Assembly: GCF_000003605.2 (NCBI RefSeq)
Contig: NW_003111970.1
Location: forward strand, 1,028,787-1,050,826
Source: Saccoglossus kowalevskii
Lineage: Eukaryota; Hemichordata; Enteropneusta; Harrimaniidae
DNA: 22,040 nt
Direction of reading: 5' to 3'
Part shown: piece after piece, positions 9,433-17,528 of the stretch
Layout of the letters: each line of letters opens with the position of its first letter
Numbering within the stretch: position 1 is the stretch's first letter
Translations under genes and position numbers: made by a program
The notes under the pieces: model-generated
Database searches by the model: none
Told to the model about the DNA's origin: nothing
The model's input: the letters and a program-made list of their open reading frames with translations, nothing else

Positions 9433-10052
9433 GTGAAAAAAAAAATAGGATTCTTTGCCTTGATGACAAAATTTTATTTTACATTGCACATGACAGTGTT
9501 ATCATATGCTTTATTCTTTTTTCTTATTCCTTGAACATTTATAATATGTAATGGTTGTTCTTGTGCACAACTGGGCACTGTAGACACAACAAGAAGCAGA
9601 GTTAGGACAAAGTTGAACATTTTCTTAGATGCCTGATAAATACTAACATTCTACACACACTCTAAAATAGTAAAATGCAGGACGACTTATTCATGACACA
9701 TTTCTACCAAACTTTATAAGCTTGGGGTTGAATGCCAAAACGTGATGAAGTGAAGTCTTGGTGAAGTGTCCTTATCTTAATTGGGAGGCCAAAGCTACTG
9801 GTCAAGAATCATTCAATGAATATTACTTTGAAAGAACTTTTGTTAAGGTCAGCCAGGCCTGGTTACCCCTACTAATATGATAGGAAGATGGTCACACAGC
9901 CTTATGTCACATAAAGTATAGTTTATATATGCACTATATGTGACACTATCATTTGCAATTTGCACACGAAAAGAAGCTCAAGAGAATCAACAGTGACCTT
10001 AATATCAAGACCACTTGGCACAAAATTATTTTGAATAAAAAACAAACAAACT

Positions 10053-10222
10053 ATAAAACCGTTTATTTCTACTGGTTTTTAATTTCACTATTTTGAGCAT
10101 AATCACAAATATGCCAAGAAAACAAAGAGTTCTACTGGTATTTTACGTGTTCTTCTGGATTTAATTTAGGAGATTTTATTTTAAATTAAAGCCTAGTGAA
10201 TATTTGATGCAATTACTGTACT
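10053..10222. repeat. Foldback element, subfamily 2, copy in intron
   Basis: The left part (TTTATTTCTACTGG, TTTAATTTCACTATTTTGAG) and right part (TTTAATTTAG, CTAGTGAATATTTGATGC, TTACTGTA) match the element at 18087-18297 in the same order, and the two ends are imperfectly complementary to each other. About 40 bases shorter than that copy. Confidence 0.65.
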
Positions 10223-10239
10223 AGTTAAGAGTTCCTCTT

Positions 10240-10760
10240 ACCCATAAACTTAACATCCTAACCCTGCCCCTCCAATGCCTCTTCCCAATTTAATTTTATG
10301 TGTCCCCTCTTTAAGTAGTAGTAGTAGTAGTCCAGAGTTTTAAATCCGGTTTGGTCCCCGAAGATGAGGGTGGCCGGATTCACCTTAAACAAGTGGCAAT
10401 AATGGTTGTAACTGCCATTTAAGGTTTTTTTGGAGCATGAGATAATTGGCCGGATGCCCTTCCTGACACCAATCCACTGTTTCGGCAGTGGGCCTAGCCT
10501 TTGAGGGAAACACCCATCATGCAAGGTAGCATGTGTAGAGGTATGTGCTATACATGACCTGGTCTGAAAGCATCATATGACTCGTAACAGACTGTGTTCA
10601 GGAAAGAACCACTTGGTCAAGGATGGGGTGATCAGCACTTAAGTATACCCCTACATACCCCTACCCATGTATATTTATCTGAAGGGACATACACCATTAC
10701 ATTGGGGGGCGTGGCGGAGTGTTAGGGTTACAGTTTAGGTTAGGGGTGGGGTACATCCAT
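10240..10760. repeat. Interspersed GC-richer repeat with GGCCGGATGCCCTTCCTGAC core, and a TAG microsatellite
   Basis: The segment is less AT-rich than its surroundings. It carries TAGTAGTAGTAGTAGTAG (10315-10332) and a GGCCGGATGCCCTTCCTGAC core (10449-10468). I recall similar cores in interspersed repeats of other animals, possibly from non-LTR retrotransposon tails; this recall is not verified. The right part has pyrimidine-rich TACCCCTACATACCCCTACC (10645-10664) and G-rich GGGGGGCGTGGCGGAG (10704-10719). The minus-strand ORF 10258-10524 overlaps it but resembles no protein I know. Confidence 0.5.
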
Positions 10761-10800
10761 CTTGAGATTGCAGATCATTCAGACATGTATTTTGTTGTAG

Positions 10801-10872
10801 GTGTGTTTGCAAAAGAATCTAAAGAAGTATTTGATTTCATAAGCAAACTGTTAGCACAGGCAAAAAGAAGAT
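10801..10872 (+). CDS. WDFY3: WDFY3 exon, SKEVFDFISKLLAQAKRR segment
   Basis: The exon completes the glycine codon and reads VFAKESKEVFDFISKLLAQ then AKRR, matching human NKESKLLIDFIIQLIAQSKRR in position. The acceptor is TTTTGTTGTAG at 10800 and the donor is the consensus GTAAGT at 10873. Phase 1 in and out. It ends with the first base of a serine codon. Confidence 0.93.
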
Positions 10873-11066
10873 GTAAGTAACAGTTCATATTATTTATTTT
10901 TTTTGAAAAACTTTCAATATTTTTCACCTTCGGGTAGATTTCACAAATTTAGTCAAGAGCTGAGTACAGTACATACCTGACTGGTATGTGGACTTTTTAG
11001 TCCAATGTGAGTCTGAATTATTGACAAGGTCATTTTATTTACCAAATCTTGTTTGTTTTTGAGTAG

Positions 11067-11153
11067 CTACTGGTATCTCCCTGGATCAAATCTATCATTG
11101 CTTAAATAGGACTGTATTATATCAGCTCTCAAGACCACATAATAATGTTGCTG
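11067..11153 (+). CDS. WDFY3: WDFY3 exon, SLDQIYHCLNRTVLYQ segment
   Basis: The exon encodes TGISLDQIYHCLNRTVLYQL followed by SRPHNNVA, almost identical over the core to human LSLDAVYHCLNRTILYQFSR. The acceptor is TTTTTGAGTAG at 11066 and the donor is CTG|GTAAGT at 11153/11154. Phase 1 in and out. Confidence 0.94.
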
Positions 11154-11479
11154 GTAAGTGTCTTTTTTTTTTATTTCGCCCCAACCCATGAGTCAGTCTG
11201 TTCCATTAAAATGATGTACAATACTCGCTCACTTCATAGTTTTATCTTTCCTTGTGCTAATAACTGGCACAGTATTTATCCGTTCTTTCTCAAAATTGGA
11301 TATTTTATTAACGAGTTTAATGAGCTATTGTCCAAATTCAATTTTCTGACTGAATGTATTATCTACAGTGCTTGTGATTAATTGCTGCCATGCTATTGGT
11401 CAGAACTCTGTGTGAAGGTGAATTGCTGATTTACATTAGCACTCACTCAGTGATGTTTATTTTCTCTTTCTGTCTACAG
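11154..11479 (+). other. WDFY3 intron between exons 11153 and 11480
   Basis: A short AT-rich intron with GTAAGT and CTACAG ends. The ORF 11145-11381 reads through the donor and is spurious. I see no repeat in it. Confidence 0.85.
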
Positions 11480-11612
11480 ATCAAATGGCACTGTTAGATT
11501 CCCTGCATAGGCTTACCAACAGCCGTAATCTTGTCTTTGGGCCAGGAAATTATGAACCAGAATTCATTGCTTGCCTTTGTCATTGTCTGTTCTGTCTGAC
11601 AGATCAAGTGAG
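11480..11612 (+). CDS. WDFY3: WDFY3 exon, ALLDSLHRLTNSRNLVFGPGN segment
   Basis: The exon encodes DQMALLDSLHRLTNSRNLVF, then GPGNYEPEFIACLCHCLFCL and TDQV, matching the human VALLDSLRVLTVNRNLILGPGN region. The acceptor is TTTCTGTCTACAG at 11479 and the donor is AG|GTACGT at 11612/11613. Phase 1 in, phase 2 out. Three cysteines cluster at the C-terminal end of the exon (ACLCHC). Confidence 0.94.
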
Positions 11613-11769
11613 GTACGTTTACGAATAATCATTTCTTTATAGGCACAAAACGTAAAACCCAAGATGTTTATTCTTTGCTTAGTAGTAGTCATCAATGATG
11701 ACTGAGTAGATCTATTCATATTACTGATTGTGAAATTTCACATCTTCAAGATCATAATTGCCTTCATAT

Positions 11770-12076
11770 TTAAAGCGCGGTAGTCGTCACACTGCGCATG
11801 TGCGAGATATATGGGTCTCATATAAACAAAGATGGCGACTTTGACTGTTGCGCAGATCAACGAGTACTAACTGAGACGTTTCCAAGTTTTAATTAAGTAA
11901 TTTTCATGTTATTAAAAGGCATCGAAGGAGTCACCGGCGGTAATCAGTGCAAGTCGCGCTCAGGTCAAACCTCATACTTGTGATTTTCATTAGAAGAGCG
12001 CATTGGATTGTGGGAAAATCAATGTTTATCAATACAAATGTGGCACATGCGCAGCGCGACGACTACCGCGCTTTAA
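11770..12076. mobile_element. TTAA-flanked MITE, copy 2 (307 bases)
   Basis: The ends TTAAAGCGCGGTAGTCGTCA and, on the other strand, TTAAAGCGCGGTAGTCGTCG pair almost perfectly over 34 bases. The interior is collinear with the copy at 1070-1375 and about 85 percent similar by eye. It includes AAGATGGCGAC, close to a YY1 site, and CTGCGCATGTGC in the inverted repeat, one base away from an NRF1-type palindrome. No coding capacity. Confidence 0.9.
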
Positions 12077-12247
12077 GGCTGGTACATATTCCATAAAGTA
12101 AAATAAGCTACTCAGCCGAAAAAGATTAGATAAGAAAAAGTGCAGCCCTACAACAATAGGATGCCTGCAAATATCCATACATACAATATTTTAACATGTT
12201 TGACGCTTTAAATAATCAAATATCATTTCCCCTTTGAGTGCTAAATC

Positions 12248-12425
12248 TTTGTCCCGCTCAAAATAGTCTTAAATTTGTTCACATTTTCAATAATTTTCAC
12301 TGAATTCTATCTTAATTTTGGTCCAAACAGACAGAATTTGATGTTGCTTATAGTTTTTGATCAAAAAAGTTGAAAGTTTTCTGTCAAAAAAAAAAACAAC
12401 ATACTAAAAATGAAACTATTTTGTG
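12248..12425 (+). repeat. Dispersed repeat, copy 2 (+ orientation)
   Basis: Matches copy 1 and copy 4 through TTGTTCACATTTTCAATAAT, TTCACTGAATTCTATCTTAA, TTTTGGTCCAAACAGACAGA, TTTTTGATCAAAAAAGTTGA and GAAACTATTTTGTGGAT. It directly abuts the 36-base array. Confidence 0.65.
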
Positions 12426-12441
12426 GATGGTGCATAAAGTT

Positions 12442-13270
12442 GATTTTGGTGCTTAGAGAGAGATAAATGTTTACATATGTTTTGGTGTTTAGAGAGAGAT
12501 AAATGTTTACATATGTTTTGGTGCTTAGAGAGAGATAAATGTTTACATCTGTTTTGGTGCTTAGAGAGAGATGAATGTTTACATATGTTTTGGTGCTTAG
12601 AGAGAGATAAATGTTTACATATGTTTTGGTGCTTAGAGAGAGATAAATGTTTACATATGTTTTGGTGCTTAGAGAGAGATAAATGTTTACATATGTTTTG
12701 GTGCTTAGAGAGAGATAAATGTTTACATATGTTTTGGTGCTTAGAGAGAGATAAATGTTTACATATGTTTTGGTGCTTAGAGAGAGATAAATGTTTACAT
12801 ATGTTTTGGTGCTTAGAGAGAGATAAATGTTTACATATGTTTTGGTGCTTAGAGAGAGATAAATGTTTACATATGTTTTGGTGCTTAGAGAGAGATAAAT
12901 GTTTACATATGTTTTGGTGCTTAGAGAGAGATAAATGTTTACATATGTTTTGGTGCTTAGAGAGAGATAAATGTTTACATATGTTTTGGTGCTTAGAGAG
13001 AGATAAATGTTTACATATGTTTTGGTGCTTAGAGAGAAATGTTTACATATGTTTTGGTGCTTAGAGAGAGATAAATGTTTACATATGTTTTGGTGCTTAG
13101 AGTTAAATGTTTACATATGTTTTGGTGCTTAGAGAGAGATAAATGTTTACATATGTTTTGATGCTTAGAGAGATAAATGTTTACATATGTTTTTTTGCTT
13201 AGAGAGAGATAAATGTTTACATATGTTTTGGTGCTTAGAGAGAGATAAATGTTTACATATGTTTTGGTGC
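12442..13270 (+). repeat. 36-base minisatellite, about 23 copies, each with a forkhead core
   Basis: A partial first unit (12442-12476) is followed by 15 exact-length 36-base units (12477-13016) that start ATGTTTTGGTGCTTAGAGAG. Seven further units starting at 13017, 13049, 13085, 13117, 13153, 13187 and 13223 include three shortened by two or four bases, and a 12-base remnant ends the array at 13270. Variation is concentrated at the two edges, as expected when the core is homogenised. TGTTTAC, the forkhead (FOX) core, is in every complete unit. The array lies in an intron and its open frames are artefacts of the unit length. Confidence 0.97.
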
Positions 13271-13368
13271 CATAAATTATTTTCCCCAAGTAATACATCA
13301 CCTGTTAAAAGTCACCATAGATAGACGATAGACACAAATAACTGAAAAAACAACATCAACAGTGTTAA

Positions 13369-13547
13369 CTGTTTCACTACCAGTTCCCTCTTTTCATCAC
13401 AAATTCACAAAATAGTCCCACTTGTAGTCTGCACTTTCTTTCAGGAGATTGGGACCAAAATAGCAAAATTTTTTGAGTAAAAACTGAAAATTTACTCAAA
13501 TATGTCTGTTGGCTTCAAAATTAGGGTTTATTTCCAGAAATATTGTA
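13369..13547 (-). repeat. Dispersed repeat, copy 3 (- orientation)
   Basis: Read on the minus strand it gives CAATATTTCTGG, AACCCTAATTTTGAAGCCAA, CAGACATATTTGAGT, TTTTTACTCAAAAAATTTTG, GGTCCCAATCTCCTGAAAGA, GGGACTATTTTGTGAATTTG and AGAGGGAACTGGTAGTG, closely matching 15948-16130 on the plus strand. It ends about 100 bases before exon 13652. Confidence 0.8.
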
Positions 13548-13651
13548 GAAAATAAAAAAAAAAAAGGTGGAAAAAAATGTTGGCAAATAAGTCTTATGGT
13601 AAAAAGGTTAATGGATAATTCACTGATTTCAATTTTCTGGTTTGTTGCTAG

Positions 13652-13871
13652 TTTGAGTGTTGGATCACTCGCTTCATCGGCCACGGATGCTGGATCCAAT
13701 AGAAATACATTATGGCATGTGGATACGATGGCTGACGATGACGAAGACTCGCCATCGTACACTTCCAGTGGCAGCCTGAATAACGAGAGCAGTACCTCTC
13801 AAGAAGCACAGTTACTTGTCAGGAATGCAGCTAAAAGAGTCTGGGATGAACTCATAACATGTAAAAAAGCT
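13652..13871 (+). CDS. WDFY3: WDFY3 exon, acidic linker and KRVWDELITCKKA helix
   Basis: The exon begins with the last base of a serine codon split across a 2-kb intron and encodes LSVGSLASSATDAGSNRNTL, a Trp-His segment (human TTWHIM), an acidic Ser-rich stretch (MADDDEDSPSYTSSGS), then QLLVRNAAKRVWDELITCKK. The acceptor is TTTGTTGCTAG at 13651 and the donor is GTAAGT at 13872. Phase 2 in, phase 0 out. The acidic stretch is less conserved than the flanks and is probably disordered. Confidence 0.93.
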
Positions 13872-14247
13872 GTAAGTATATAAAACAAACACACGTATTG
13901 CATAATATTGTTACAGTGAAAATTTCTCATTTAGTTTTACACTCTAGACAAGTTTATAACATTTAATACAATGTGATCAAAAACATTCAATTGAAAGTAC
14001 CATAAACTCCTTATCACTTAGGTTCCCCATTGACAAGGAGTCACTGACATATAATCAATTTGTTCACATGCTTTCAAATTAATAACTTGAGAACATTTTG
14101 AGTGGTGAACAAATTTAAAGTATGGTGTGTAGACAACGATACGGGATAAACCACAGAAAATAAATGCATTTGTAATTTAGAGCTTCTTGAAATGCTTGTT
14201 GCGTTCTCAAAATCTGTTACATTATCAAGTATTTTACTTTTTTTCAG
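13872..14247 (+). other. WDFY3 intron between exons 13871 and 14248
   Basis: AT-rich, GTAAGT to TTTCAG, without recognised repeats. The minus-strand ORF 14074-14328 overlaps the next exon antisense and is a shadow. Confidence 0.85.
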
Positions 14248-14306
14248 GTTATTGAGGATATATTCAAGGTTACTTTGCCTCAAAGTATCACTGTGGCCAA
14301 TCATGG
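14248..14306 (+). CDS. WDFY3: WDFY3 exon, VIEDIFKVTLPQ segment
   Basis: This 59-base exon encodes VIEDIFKVTLPQSITVANH and two bases of a glycine codon, matching human VLEELFKVTLPVNERG. The acceptor is CTTTTTTTCAG at 14247 and the donor is GG|GTAAGA at 14306/14307. Phase 0 in, phase 2 out. Degenerate copies of the 24-base minisatellite motif begin within 40 bases after the donor. Confidence 0.92.
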
Positions 14307-14484
14307 GTAAGATTTTGTCATGCTGCATTATGGGTATTTATCCCTGGGTAATCTAATTTACTCCATGGAAGACCTTTCATTAGGCATGTCACTAATTACC
14401 AGTTACTGACAAAGCCTTAGTTTTAAAACGTTGAATTAAATGTTATCGATCTTTTGAAAGAGACAGCCAGTTTCAGTAGTTCAT

Positions 14485-15060
14485 TGCTTCCTAATCCCTG
14501 GGTGATGTTGATATTCAGTTCATGGTTGATATGGGTATCTAATCGCCATGTGTTGTGGGTATATAAATCCTGGGTGTTGTGGATATCGAATCCCTGGGTG
14601 GTGTGGGTATTTCATTTCTTGATGATGTGGACATCTAATTACTGGATGTTATGGGTAACTAATTCCTTGGTGATGTGGGTATTTAATCCCTGCGTGAGCA
14701 GGTATCTAATCCCTGGGTGATGTGGGTATCTAATCCCTGGGTGATGTGGGTATCTAATCCCTGGGTCATGTGGGTATCTTATCCCTGGGTCATGTGGGTA
14801 TCTAATCCCTGGGTGATGTGGGTATCTAATCCCTGGGTGATGTGGGTATCTAATCCCTGGGTCATGTGGGTATCTAATCCCTGGGTCATGTGGGTATCTA
14901 ATCCCTGGGTCATGTGGGTATCTAATCCCTGGGTGATGTGGGTATCTAATCCCTGGGTGATGTGGGTATCTAATCCCTGGGTCATGTGGGTATCTAATCC
15001 CTGGGTCATGTGGGTATCTAATCCCTGGGTCATGTGTGTATCTAATCTTTGTGAGTGATA
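14485..15060 (+). repeat. 24-base minisatellite with a 120-base higher-order repeat and TAATCC cores
   Basis: The homogeneous part is 14 units of 24 bases (14702-15037), each starting GTATCTAATCCCTGGGT and continuing (G/C)ATGTGG. The left side (14485-14701) is a run of increasingly degenerate units, and isolated relatives occur at 14328-14358, next to the preceding exon. The G or C at the variable position follows GGCC, GGCCC, GGCCC, so units 5-9 and 10-14 form a duplicated block of 120 bases. TAATCC, the core preferred by Otx/Bicoid/Pitx homeodomains, is in most units. The whole lies in intron 14307-15204, and the ORFs over it are artefacts. Confidence 0.96.
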
Positions 15061-15204
15061 TAGATATTGACCATAGTCCATCAAGGCTTGTTTTCAAACT
15101 ATAAGCATTGCATGCATTTCATATAAAATACTAAAAGACCTAAATTCACAATTCATGGTATAAGAGTACATTCATAAGATTTCTCAATACTACAATCATT
15201 CTAG

Positions 15205-15249
15205 GTCACCAGCCAGACAAGTGCATACTGTTGATCTTAACATCGCCAG
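15205..15249 (+). CDS. WDFY3: WDFY3 small exon, SPARQVHTVDLNIAR
   Basis: This 45-base exon encodes GSPARQVHTVDLNIA plus two bases of an arginine codon, matching the human GHVDIATAR region. The acceptor is AATCATTCTAG at 15204 and the donor is CAG|GTAGGT at 15249/15250. Phase 2 in and out. It lies between the 24-base array and a dispersed repeat. Confidence 0.88.
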
Positions 15250-15258
15250 GTAGGTTAT

Positions 15259-15297
15259 TCATCTCCTGATTCATCTCCTGATTCATCTCCTGATTCA
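15259..15297 (+). repeat. 12-base tandem repeat, three copies
   Basis: The unit TTCATCTCCTGA is repeated three times just downstream of the donor at 15249, followed by TTCATA. It is short and probably variable in copy number. Confidence 0.9.
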
Positions 15298-15904
15298 TAC
15301 ATCATTAGCTTACATTTATGCTGTCATTTAATTGTGTTGTGCGAGTCCTAGTACTGTCTGTATTCATGCATATGCATCAACTTTATAATAGGCTTTATGC
15401 ATGACCCCTAAAGGTCACACATCCTGGTATTTTTGAGGGTATTGTTGCCCTATAGCAACAATAATTTCCAAAACTATACATTAATTTATTTCCAAGTTTA
15501 ACAGGTTTTTTGACTTCAGTGTCAGCTTCTTGCATTTTGAGCAGAAAACTTATGAGGTATTTCAATTGATATTGAATTTGTGTACCCGTGAAGGACCAGG
15601 ATGTGACCTTTCGAAAGTCTCGCTTATAACCTTATTACCGGTATGTTATGTTGAAGCTGTTGTATGTTATAAATAAATCTAGGATGTGGTGCTTTGAAGA
15701 ATTAAATATTTCAAGCGGGACTAAATTACAGGCTTACAATGTGGTGCAAGGAACTGTGCACTTTTCTACAGAGTTCCACTTACATCATTCGAACATCATT
15801 TCGACTGACAGTGTCAGCAGCTCATCTCCAAACTTCAACAAGCAACATGTTGTTGTTATCAGCTGATAGAGAACATTCAGTCAGAAAATGTACTTTCAAT
15901 GCTT

Positions 15905-16130
15905 AACCTTCTCACACCACCAGACGTTCTTGCCCAAATGTTTCTACACCTATTCAATATTTCAGAAAAATTAACCCTAATTTTGGAGCCAACAGACATA
16001 ATTTGAGTCAGTTTTTTTCAGTTTTTATTCAAAAAATTTGGTTATTTTAGTCCCAATCCTTTGAAGGAAAGTGCATGTTATAAATAGGACTATTTTGTGA
16101 ATTTGCGATAACAAGAGGGAACTAGTGGTG
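15905..16130 (+). repeat. Dispersed repeat, copy 4 (+ orientation)
   Basis: It contains CAATATTTCAG, AACCCTAATTTTGGAGCCAA, CAGACATAATTTGAGTCAG, TTTTTATTCAAAAAATTTGG, AGTCCCAATCCTTTGAAGGA, GGACTATTTTGTGAATTTG and AGAGGGAACTAGTGGTG, the same order as copy 3 in reverse. The first 40 bases also resemble the left part of copy 2. Confidence 0.8.
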
Positions 16131-16375
16131 ATATTGTATTGATATTTGTCTCATTTCAGCCTATGTAAGCAAAGTTTCAAAAACTTCAGAATGTATTTTA
16201 ATTAAATGTACTTCACATGTTGATATCATATAATCTACAACACACAAGATGTGTGTGTGCGCTTTTCTATATCCAAGCTTTCAGAGTATGTATAGGTTAC
16301 TATAACTATGTACATAGTAACTGACTAGCTGCATTTACACAGCCATGTTTTATTCTGTCACTCCCACCTCAACAG

Positions 16376-16472
16376 GTCTGGTATGTCCGATGTAGCTGCC
16401 AAGATGTGGAACAATTACATAGCAAGTGAGAAAAGAAATTTAGCCAGAGATATAACCCAGCAAAATCAATCA
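16376..16472 (+). CDS. WDFY3: WDFY3 exon, AAKMWNNYIASEKR segment
   Basis: The exon encodes SGMSDVAAKMWNNYIASEKR and NLARDITQQNQS, corresponding to human EAALKCWQNHLAHEKK. The acceptor is CCCACCTCAACAG at 16375 and the donor is TCA|GTGAGT at 16472/16473. Phase 2 in, phase 0 out. The heptad-like charged pattern suggests a long helix. Confidence 0.92.
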
Positions 16473-16604
16473 GTGAGTAAAAACATTCAATGATTTTTTG
16501 CTGGTGTTACCCACTGGTTTAACTGAATGTGCGTCACTGGCTAGCTTGTCTGCATCATGTTTTGCTGTTATGTCATGAAAAAGTTGTAATTTTTTTCTCT
16601 GTAG

Positions 16605-16706
16605 AAACTAGCTAAAGTTAGCAGTGGTTTACAGCGACTAACAAGTAGAGCTGGTAGGAGTCGAAAAGATCTCTCAAATATCAAACATAGTCTGTCTTCA
16701 GTGCAG
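16605..16706 (+). CDS. WDFY3: WDFY3 exon, basic Ser-rich linker
   Basis: The exon has 34 codons: KLAKVSSGLQRLTSRAGRSR, then KDLSNIKHSLSSVQ. It corresponds to the human basic linker SKLSRVSSGFGLSKLTGSRRNRKE. The acceptor is TTTTTTCTCTGTAG at 16604 and the donor is CAG|GTAATC at 16706/16707. Phase 0 at both ends. The Arg/Lys/Ser composition is typical of a disordered, phosphorylatable linker. Confidence 0.9.
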
Positions 16707-16956
16707 GTAATCTCTCTTATTTCACACTCATCAGCCTTGTCGACAGAGATTAACTTTTATTCTCTGGATGTTGAACATTTATTATTGACCACTTCCAGTT
16801 AACATTCAGGCCATTAGATTGACACAGTCTATGTACATGGATTGCGCCCTCACTTGGCAAAATGTAATTTCGCTTGTTTAAACAAAGGATCATGTACATT
16901 GGCTATTGTGCAAGCAATTTTTTTTTTGTCACAATCCATTGACTTTGTTTTTACAG

Positions 16957-17034
16957 GAGGCCAATATGTGGATGTTCACTCATATAACAGTAGTTAAGGA
17001 CTTTGTAGAGTTAATATATAAGCAATATCAGCAG
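16957..17034 (+). CDS. WDFY3: WDFY3 exon, WMFTHITVVKDFVE segment
   Basis: The exon has 26 codons, EANMWMFTHITVVKDFVELI then YKQYQQ, nearly identical to human QWMFTHIAVVRDLVDTQYKEYQ. The acceptor is TTTGTTTTTACAG at 16956 and the donor is CAG|GTAAGT at 17034/17035. Phase 0 at both ends. Confidence 0.94.
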
Positions 17035-17528
17035 GTAAGTTTTTGTCTGTCCATCCATCCGTATCTCTGTTTTCGTCCATCTAAAATCTTTTTTTCTCAT
17101 TCTGTATTTGTCTGTATGTCCACTGTATATCTCTGTCCTGCCAGCCATTCATATCTGTTTCTCTGTCTGTTTTTTAGTGAATCATGAATGTTTGATCAAA
17201 AGTCATCAACATAATTATAATACTGTTAAGTCAAAATTAGCAGTCACCTTTGCTTAACAGATTATCGATTCTATCGTTTAGGGCTGCCATTTTCTAAAAC
17301 TAGTATCCCAAGTAAAGTGCTGGTAATTTACAGTAACTTTAAATGTGTGTTATGCACTTTCTCTGTCAACTAATATTTCATTTTTTTTTTTTTTAAATAC
17401 TTTAAATACTTATTATACTCAATTTTACCATGTGACTACCAACCTTCACTTTTAAGAATCTTTTGTTTTTTCTTTGAGCCCTGAAAAATGTTCTAAAGTT
17501 CGACTGCTATTTTTTGTGATTGATTCAG
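17035..17528 (+). other. WDFY3 intron between exons 17034 and 17529, with a CT-rich simple stretch
   Basis: The first 140 bases are rich in TCTGT and CCATC words (CTGTCCATCCATCCGTATCT, TGTTTCTCTGTCTG), a low-complexity pyrimidine tract near the donor. The remainder is AT-rich with no repeat that I recognise. Confidence 0.75.

Larger units (their letters stand above)
9433..10800 (+). other. WDFY3 intron between exons 9432 and 10801
   Basis: It contains a foldback element (10053-10222) and a GC-richer interspersed repeat (about 10240-10760). The first 600 bases are unremarkable AT-rich sequence without recognisable coding content. Confidence 0.75.
11613..13651 (+). other. WDFY3 intron between exons 11612 and 13652
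   Basis: This intron of about 2 kb is almost filled with repeats: the second full MITE, a dispersed repeat in + orientation, the 36-base array, and the same dispersed repeat in the opposite orientation. It splits an AGT serine codon (AG before, T after). Confidence 0.85.
15250..16375 (+). other. WDFY3 intron between exons 15249 and 16376
   Basis: It opens with a 12-base triplication (15259-15297) and holds the fourth dispersed repeat (15905-16130). The ORF 15648-15866 has no recognisable similarity and no splice support. Confidence 0.8.

Noticed and set aside
10258-10524. Minus-strand 88-residue open frame in the GC-richer repeat
   Set aside because: No motif of reverse transcriptase or any known domain is visible, and the region looks like a dispersed non-coding repeat.
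10715-10755. Telomere-like TTAGGG words
   Set aside because: Only two imperfect occurrences in a G-rich stretch; not an interstitial telomere tract.
12477-13064. 195-residue open frame of a 12-residue repeat
   Set aside because: Translation of the 36-base minisatellite; edge units with two- and four-base deletions break the frame, so there is no selection for coding.
14639-15097. Repetitive open frames over the 24-base array on both strands
   Set aside because: Same artefact: a 24-base unit gives eight-residue repeats on each strand, and the gene's real exons flank it on both sides.
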